The notes beneath the pieces were generated by a model, which searched no databases, was not told the origin of the DNA, and was given only the letters and a program-made list of their open reading frames with translations. From Austwickia chelonae (GTDB lineage: Bacteria > Actinomycetota > Actinomycetes > Actinomycetales > Dermatophilaceae): DNA of 64,000 bases. The DNA lies in the NCBI RefSeq assembly GCF_003391095.1, contig NZ_CP031447.1, positions 2,356,001 through 2,420,000 of the forward strand, in the 5' to 3' direction. Positions 55,361 through 64,000 of the stretch are shown in pieces. The position numbers and the translations under genes are program-made. Position 1 is the stretch's first letter. The number at the start of each line of letters is the position of its first letter.

Positions 55361-55654
55361 ATGAGTACTCAATTCCACGTCGACACCGCTCAGATCTCCT
55401 CAGCGGCGACAGACATCCGCAGGATCAGCGCCGATCTGGAATCGAACGTGGCGGGAATGAGCTCCCGTCTCTCGGCCTTGCAGGGTGCCTGGCAGGGCTC
55501 TGCCTCGGCTCAGTTCCAGGAAGCGGTCGGCTCGTGGACCACGACTCAGCGACAAGTTCGAGAATCTTTGGACCGCATTGAAACTGCATTGTCACGCGCG
55601 GGCGCCCAGTACGCCGAGGTCGAGGCTGCAAACACGCAGTTGTTCGGTCGCTGA
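55361..55654 (+). CDS. WXG100 (ESAT-6-like) protein
   Basis: A 97-residue helical-hairpin protein with the central turn GAWQGSASAQF (WxG) between two amphipathic helices, as in secreted ESX/type VII substrates. The ATG at 55361 follows GAAAGG. No second Esx gene and no EccC ATPase or other secretion component is present, so it is an orphan that would depend on a secretion system elsewhere. The space to the next gene (55655-55879) shows no further gene. Confidence 0.9.
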   Translation: MSTQFHVDTAQISSAATDIRRISADLESNVAGMSSRLSALQGAWQGSASAQFQEAVGSWTTTQRQVRESLDRIETALSRAGAQYAEVEAANTQLFGR

Positions 55655-55879
55655 CTGGCGTTTCCCTTTCCAGGACGGTCACCCTTCCATGCCCCCTTCC
55701 TCCGCGTCGAGAGAGGCCTCAACACTGAAAATGAATGCATATAACTAGGGTCTTGCGCGAACGTCTAAGACGAATTTTTGCTGAACAGTTTGGACAAACG
55801 CCCTGGTCACACGTTCTGTCCAGGTTAACGAGCGGAAGCTGGTTCACAGGAGGGTCACTTCTGGCCCCACAATTGCGGT

Positions 55880-57193
55880 GTGGACGTAGCTCTTCTGCTC
55901 CTGGCCCTCGTAGTCATTACGGCCCTGGCCTTCGATTTCACCAACGGCTTCCATGACACCGGAAACGCGATGGCCACTTCCATCGCCACCGGTGCACTCA
56001 AACCGAAGACGGCGGTGGCACTCTCTGCCATCCTCAACCTGATCGGCGCTTTCCTGTCGGTCGAGGTTGCGCTGACCGTGACCAACGCGGTTATCAACAT
56101 CCAGGACAAGTCCGGCGCACCCAAGGCCGAGTTCCTGGCGAATCACGGCGAAGCGTTGCTCCTCATCGTGCTGTGCGGCCTCGTCGGTGGAATCGTCTGG
56201 AACCTGTTGACCTGGCTGCTCGGCCTCCCGTCGAGTTCGTCCCACGCGCTTTTCGGAGGTCTGATCGGATCGACCGTCGCCGGGATCGGCTGGGGCGGGG
56301 TCAACTGGTCCGGAGACGGCTCCAAGCTCGACGGCGTCTTCGGCAAGGTGATCATGCCCGCGCTGGTCTCCCCGGTCGTGGCAGGTCTGGTGGCCGCGCT
56401 CGGCACCTGGCTGATCTTCCGGATCACCAAGGGAGTCGCCGAACGCTACAAAGAGGCCGGATTCCGCTGGGGGCAGATCGGCACCGCATCCCTGGTCTCA
56501 CTGGCGCATGGCACCAATGACGCCCAGAAAACCATGGGTGTGATCACCTTGGCCCTCATCGCTCATGGCTCATGGACCGACACCCATAACATCCCCCTCT
56601 GGGTGAAGGTCACCTGCGCGGTTGCGATCGCGCTGGGCACCTACCTCGGCGGATGGCGGATCATCCGCACCCTCGGCAAAGGACTGGTGGAGATCTCCTC
56701 CCCGCAGGGCATGGCCGCTGAATCTGCATCGGCTGCCGTGATCCTGACGTCCAGCCACCTGGGCTTCGCCCTGTCCACCACCCATGTCGCCACCGGCTCG
56801 ATCCTGGGCACCGGCCTCGGCAAACCTGGCGCCGAGGTCCGTTGGGGCGTCGCCGGTCGCATGGTCGCAGCCTGGCTGATCACGCTCCCCTGCGCCGGCA
56901 TCGTCGGTGCCATCACCTGGTACATCGGTCATGCCTTCGGCGGGTACGCCGGGCCGCTCATCGTCTTCGCGATCCTGGTGGCACTCTCCGGGTACATGTG
57001 GCTCCGCTCCCGTCAGGCGCCCATCGACCACAACAATGTCAACGACGAGTGGGAGCACGCCCCGGCTGTCGAAGGCGCGGAGAGCGTCGCTTTCACCGCT
57101 GCCGTCCAGGACGAGCGCGCCGCATCGATGGTCCCCGCCGGACAGCTGCACACCAGCACGACGGCACCCCGCCAGCCCGACTCCCAGGCCTAA
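55880..57193 (+). CDS. Inorganic phosphate transporter, PiT family
   Basis: A 437-residue membrane protein with about ten hydrophobic segments. The two PiT signatures are FDFTNGFHDTGNAMATSIAT near the start and SLAHGTNDAQKTMGVI in the middle, plus LGFALSTTHVATGSILG. It co-transports phosphate with a cation. The GTG at 55880 comes behind GGAGGGTC further upstream. The small membrane gene follows after 15 bases, the same pair as in mycobacterial pitA loci. Confidence 0.92.
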   Translation: MDVALLLLALVVITALAFDFTNGFHDTGNAMATSIATGALKPKTAVALSAILNLIGAFLSVEVALTVTNAVINIQDKSGAPKAEFLANHGEALLLIVLCGLVGGIVWNLLTWLLGLPSSSSHALFGGLIGSTVAGIGWGGVNWSGDGSKLDGVFGKVIMPALVSPVVAGLVAALGTWLIFRITKGVAERYKEAGFRWGQIGTASLVSLAHGTNDAQKTMGVITLALIAHGSWTDTHNIPLWVKVTCAVAIALGTYLGGWRIIRTLGKGLVEISSPQGMAAESASAAVILTSSHLGFALSTTHVATGSILGTGLGKPGAEVRWGVAGRMVAAWLITLPCAGIVGAITWYIGHAFGGYAGPLIVFAILVALSGYMWLRSRQAPIDHNNVNDEWEHAPAVEGAESVAFTAAVQDERAASMVPAGQLHTSTTAPRQPDSQA

Positions 57194-57208
57194 GGACAGC
57201 TCACCACC

Positions 57209-57499
57209 ATGTTCGGTCTTCTGATCAGCGCCGCATCCAAGGTGTTCTTCGTCTCCCTGATCATCGGAGCAGGACTACCCGCGCTCTTCGCCCTGGGCGT
57301 GAAAAGCCTCGCCCACGGCACGGGCCCCGACGGGACCGCCACTGCGCCGAACCCGGCAGGCAAGATCGTAGCCATCGCGATCTTCTCCCTCGTCCTCTTC
57401 ACCATCGGGATCGGCATTGCGATCGTCGTGGCTTCGGGGTTGGGACAGAGCGTCAGTTTCGAGAACATCTACCCGACTTTCGTCCCGAAGCACAAGTAA
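57209..57499 (+). CDS. Small two-span membrane protein of the Pit operon
   Basis: A 96-residue protein with two membrane helices (about 10-33 and 52-76) joined by a Gly/Thr/Pro loop (HGTGPDGTATAPNPAGK), and a short tail. It has no known function. A protein of this size directly behind pitA is conserved in actinobacteria, so it may help the transporter. The ATG is 15 bases past the pitA stop with AAGGA in between. Confidence 0.8.
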   Translation: MFGLLISAASKVFFVSLIIGAGLPALFALGVKSLAHGTGPDGTATAPNPAGKIVAIAIFSLVLFTIGIGIAIVVASGLGQSVSFENIYPTFVPKHK

Positions 57500-57517
57500 G
57501 CGGTCAGCGACTGCTCC

Positions 57518-57547
57518 GGAAGGCATCCACCTCGACGGATGCCTTCC
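57518..57547. terminator. 11-bp perfect hairpin
   Basis: GGAAGGCATCC (57518-57528) and its complement (57537-57547) around an 8-base loop, 19 bases after the small membrane gene. It ends the Pit operon. Confidence 0.75.
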
Positions 57548-57656
57548 CGCAGCATTCATCACACGGAGTGGGGCTCCCCCCTTCGATACGATGCCTTGAT
57601 CACGTGTTCCCGGAAGATCCCGGGCAGGGCCATATGTCACATCGCGAAGGGCACCG

Positions 57657-58079
57657 ATGAGTTTTACGTTTCGTGCGATCCTCGACTGGCTACGCGCCGG
57701 TTACCCCCACGGCATCCCCCGTGAGGACTACATCGCCCTATTGGGGGTCTTGCAGAGGCACCTGACCGAGCAGGAGATCGTCGAGGTCGTGGACCACCTC
57801 CAACGGCAACGCGGCCTTGAACCGGTCTCCACCGCTCAGATCCGCGAAGCCATCGAAAACCTCCTCAAGGGGCAGGCCACCGAGGAAGACGTGCAACGGG
57901 TCACCGCCAAGCTGGCCACCGCAGGCTGGCCCACGACACAAGGTGGGAGCAGCCCGACGGCTGACGAGGACGGAACCGAGAAACCCGAGGTCGAACCGTC
58001 CGCCGGCCCGGGGGTCCCCCAGATCGGCGTGGAACCGCTGAACCAGTACTCATCAGCCCCTGAACGCCGTACTGCCTGA
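57657..58079 (+). CDS. DUF3349 protein (long paralogue)
   Basis: A 140-residue protein. Residues 1-95 are a DUF3349 domain: ILDWLRAGYPHGIPREDYIALLGVLQR...LTEQEIVEVV, helical and acidic. About 45 residues of disordered acidic/Pro tail follow. Function unknown. It pairs with a second DUF3349 gene at 58265 with which it shares the RAGYP-G-P-DY opening, suggesting duplication. Confidence 0.85.
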   Translation: MSFTFRAILDWLRAGYPHGIPREDYIALLGVLQRHLTEQEIVEVVDHLQRQRGLEPVSTAQIREAIENLLKGQATEEDVQRVTAKLATAGWPTTQGGSSPTADEDGTEKPEVEPSAGPGVPQIGVEPLNQYSSAPERRTA

Positions 58080-58264
58080 GCCTCGATTTTTCGGAGAAGA
58101 CGCCCTGTACCGTAACGATCTCGGGTAAGACAACTTCTCAGAAGAATCCGGAGCTTCGAGAGCACACCGCGAAAACAGCTTCAGAGGCCCCAGCACCACA
58201 CAACATCATCACCAGAGTCACGCCGCACCATGGTCACCGATATGGCCGATGAGGGGAGGGGACA

Positions 58265-58549
58265 GTGAACGCACTGGACCGATTCATCAGCTGGGTGCGC
58301 GCCGGATATCCCAACGGCGTCCCCGACCAGGACTATGTCCCGCTGATGGCGCTCCTCCGCCGAAGGCTGACCGATGAAGAGGTCGAGGACCTCGGGCACG
58401 AGCTGGTCCGGAAAGGGGTCATTCCCGCCGACCGGATCGATGTCGGCGCCGGCATCATGAAGCGGACCGATCAGGTGCCGAGCCCCGACGAGATGGTGCG
58501 GGTCGGCCAACGACTACGCAGCGGCGGCTGGCCTGTCGACCCGACCTGA
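58265..58549 (+). CDS. DUF3349 protein (short paralogue)
   Basis: A 94-residue DUF3349 protein: FISWVRAGYPNGVPDQDYVPLMALLRRRLTDEEVEDL, ending in GQRLRSGGWPVD. Its GTG start lies six to seven bases behind GAGGGGAGGGG. Single-domain and cytosolic. Likely a divergent copy of the preceding gene. Confidence 0.87.
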   Translation: MNALDRFISWVRAGYPNGVPDQDYVPLMALLRRRLTDEEVEDLGHELVRKGVIPADRIDVGAGIMKRTDQVPSPDEMVRVGQRLRSGGWPVDPT

Positions 58550-58597
58550 GAAGTATCGCCTTCCCCCCCCGTCGTCTCTCGACGGCTCCCGGCAGAC

Positions 58598-58634
58598 CGA
58601 GGGGCGGCTGTCCTAACCGGACAGCCGCCCCTCG
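58598..58634. terminator. 16-bp perfect hairpin between DUF3349 and groEL
   Basis: CGAGGGGCGGCTGTCC (58598-58613) and its complement (58619-58634) around a 5-base loop. TTTG follows on the plus strand. It serves both convergent genes. Confidence 0.85.
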
Positions 58635-58665
58635 TTTGCTCACTGACGAGCCTGGGTTTCCAGGA

Positions 58666-60405
<1,740 letters not shown>

Positions 60406-60457
60406 TCACCGGCACCGGTCAGGACTGTGGTGTTCTCACGTCTCGATGCCCGGCCTG

Positions 60458-60484
60458 TTATCACTCGGACACTGAGAGTGCTAA
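60458..60484. promoter_or_regulatory. CIRCE operator (distal copy)
   Basis: TTATCACTC - 9 bases - GAGTGCTAA, the HrcA-binding inverted repeat with one mismatch to TTAGCACTC. It lies about 160 bases upstream of groEL. With the second copy eight bases away it makes a double operator. Confidence 0.9.
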
Positions 60485-60492
60485 GTCCATGA

Positions 60493-60519
60493 TTAGCACT
60501 CGACCAGGGCGAGTGCAAA
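60493..60519. promoter_or_regulatory. CIRCE operator (second copy)
   Basis: TTAGCACTC - 9 bases - GAGTGCAAA, one mismatch from consensus. HrcA bound here and at the neighbouring copy would block groEL until heat shock. The rest of the 60298-60741 gap holds only the groEL leader and upstream DNA of the fadH-type gene; I see no further gene. Confidence 0.9.
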
Positions 60520-60522
60520 TGA

Positions 60523-63033
<2,511 letters not shown>

Positions 63034-63037
63034 TCGG

Positions 63038-63062
63038 GTGGGCCGGAGCATTTCCGGCCCAC
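63038..63062. terminator. 10-bp perfect hairpin
   Basis: GTGGGCCGGA (63038-63047) and TCCGGCCCAC (63053-63062), five bases after the FadH-type stop and before the convergent DUF3263 gene. Confidence 0.75.
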
Positions 63063-63076
63063 CTCGTCCGGGTTGG

Positions 63077-63367
63077 TCAGGCCTGCATTCCCAACCGCCG
63101 GGCGGTGCGCTGGCGTTGCCGAGATGCGCGCACCCTCCGCAGCCTTTTCACCAGCATGGGGTCGTGTGCCAAGGCCTGCGGGGTATCGATCAGGGCGTTC
63201 AAGGTCTGGTAGTACCGCGTGGCGCTCATGTCGAAGATCTCCCGGATGGCTTGTTCCTTCGACCCGGCATATTTCCACCACTGCCGCTCGAAAGCCAGGA
63301 GTCTCGTCTCCTGCTCGGTCAGTGTTTCGACGCCCGGTTCGTCCGCCTCACGGGGCACCATCTCCAT
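63077..63367 (-). CDS. DUF3263 protein
   Basis: A 96-residue actinobacterial protein of unknown function. The core is TRLLAFERQWWKYAGSKEQA with IREIFDMSATRYYQTLNALI, a helix-turn-helix-like layout, then a basic tail (KRLRRVRASRQRQRTARR) that could bind nucleic acid. The ATG at 63367 follows AAGGAGGAG; the longer frame to 63433 is less likely. In relatives it sits near groEL and cell-wall genes. Confidence 0.9.
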   Translation of the reverse strand: MEMVPREADEPGVETLTEQETRLLAFERQWWKYAGSKEQAIREIFDMSATRYYQTLNALIDTPQALAHDPMLVKRLRRVRASRQRQRTARRLGMQA

Positions 63368-63542
63368 CAAGGGCTCCTCCTTAGCAACCGCCGATCCGCC
63401 CTTCACTCTGCCAGGAAAGCACAGCCGTGTCATTCGCCTGCCCGGGATGTCCGCAGCAGCAAGAAAACCGAAGGGGGACGACGACGGGAGCCGCCCGAGG
63501 ACAGCTCCCGCCGAAAGGGCCGGAACGGCCGGAAACCGGCTT

Positions 63543-64000
63543 TCAGTCCGCAGCGATCGCTTTCAGGACGTCGAGTTTGTTGGCCCGCATCGCCGGCCAC
63601 AGACCCGCCAGGACGCCGACCATCAGAGCCACTATCAGGGAGATCGCGATCTGTCCCCAGGGAAGGACGAGCTGTTTCAGGCCTTCGTCGGCCAGCCCTT
63701 GCTGGATACCCACCCCGAAGGCCAGCCCGAGGACGATCCCGAGCACCGACCCCAGCAAGGCGATCGTGACGGATTCGAGGGTGACCATCGTGCGGATCTG
63801 TCCCTTGTTGAGTCCGACCGCTCGCAACAGGCCGATCTCACGGGTGCGCTCGATGATCGACAGTCCCAGGGTGTTCACGATCCCGAAGATGGCGATCACG
63901 ATGGCCAGGCCGAGCAGGGCGTAGAGCAGGTAGAGCAGCTGGTCAATCCCTGCGCTCTGGGCCTTCGCGTACTCCTCCTGGTCGGCGACGGTGACCATCG
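63543..64000 (-). CDS. ABC transporter permease (FtsX/MacB type), C-terminal part
   Basis: The last 150 or so residues of a permease that continues beyond the window. It has the FtsX domain pattern: a hydrophobic helix ALLGLAIVIAIFGIVNTLGL, SIIERTREIGLLRAVGLNKGQI, a second helix near LGSVLGIVLGLAFG and a final helix with GLWPAMRANKLDVLKAIAAD. Such proteins work with an ATPase in lipoprotein or peptide export. Its start and partner are outside the window. Confidence 0.88.
   Translation of the reverse strand, partial: MVTVADQEEYAKAQSAGIDQLLYLLYALLGLAIVIAIFGIVNTLGLSIIERTREIGLLRAVGLNKGQIRTMVTLESVTIALLGSVLGIVLGLAFGVGIQQGLADEGLKQLVLPWGQIAISLIVALMVGVLAGLWPAMRANKLDVLKAIAAD

Noticed and set aside
55800-55870. 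PHO-box-like repeats before the phosphate transporter
   Set aside because: GTTAAC and GTTCAC copies occur, but not at the 11-base spacing of known PHO boxes.
55361-57193. A type VII secretion locus around the WXG100 gene
   Set aside because: No FtsK-type ATPase, second Esx gene or membrane component is present; neighbours are the HtrA and Pit operons.

Overview
The window reads as the chromosome of a high-GC Gram-positive bacterium (Actinomycetota). The evidence is a set of lineage-typical genes: DUF3027 next to a cold-shock gene, two DUF3349 proteins behind a phosphate transporter, DUF3263, a GroEL with a GGM-type tail, a DtxR/IdeR iron regulator, a WXG100 protein, a 6C-like RNA, and a MoeA/Glp - RimJ - GlpR/SepX-type cluster. 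Much local gene order resembles blocks I recall from mycobacteria (5-FCL/moeA/rimJ/membrane protein, FmdB/Ruc and MscL; PitA/small membrane protein/DUF3349; MprAB/PepD). A Micrococcales-like organism is plausible, but I cannot fix the genus from sequence alone.

Region by region. 1-0.8 kb is mostly non-coding, with a tRNA-Ala. 0.9-9 kb holds the molybdenum-cofactor/Glp operon on the minus strand (moeA/glp > moaC > mogA > rimJ > GlpR/SepX-like), divergent from 5-formyltetrahydrofolate cyclo-ligase, a CPA1 antiporter, a Ruc/FmdB zinc-ribbon protein, a SAF-domain protein and MscL. 9.1-13.7 kb is a 1,416-residue helicase/nuclease-like protein whose ATPase and nuclease signature residues are altered, plus a small downstream gene. 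13.9-15.2 kb is an integration-type locus: tRNA-Arg, a possible integrase scrap and an IS5-like element. 15.5-18.5 kb has DNA-repair genes (MagIII-like glycosylase, Ogt), a VOC protein and a stand-alone HsdR-N-type nuclease. 18.7-20.6 kb is a nitrosative-stress operon (NsrR-like, RIC) ending in an orphan amino-acid ABC ATPase.

20.9-32.5 kb is metabolic: a repeat-tailed membrane protein, NAD synthetase, hutG divergent from hutU-hutI, a Tat-exported PhoX-type phosphatase and an acyl-CoA ligase. 32.5-37.3 kb holds an SbcC/SbcD-like pair lacking the zinc hook, and two fluoride channel subunits. 37.4-42.3 kb has an NlpC/P60 protein under a probable c-di-AMP riboswitch, a DtxR/IdeR regulator, the 6C-like RNA, citrate synthase 2 and SerC. 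42.6-50 kb has MarR, DUF3027/cold shock, VOC, EEP and M13 peptidase genes and a chemoreceptor. 50-55.7 kb has HMG-CoA lyase, an MprAB-PepD-like operon and an orphan WXG100 gene. 55.9-64 kb has the Pit/DUF3349 group, GroEL under two tandem CIRCE operators, a FadH-type reductase with an inserted Ala/Gly-rich segment, DUF3263 and the end of an ABC permease.

Overall this is mostly core chromosome. Operons are knit by 4-base start/stop overlaps and separated by long perfect hairpins. Accessory signs are confined to about 13.9-18.5 kb. All protein identities rest on reading motifs, not on database searches.
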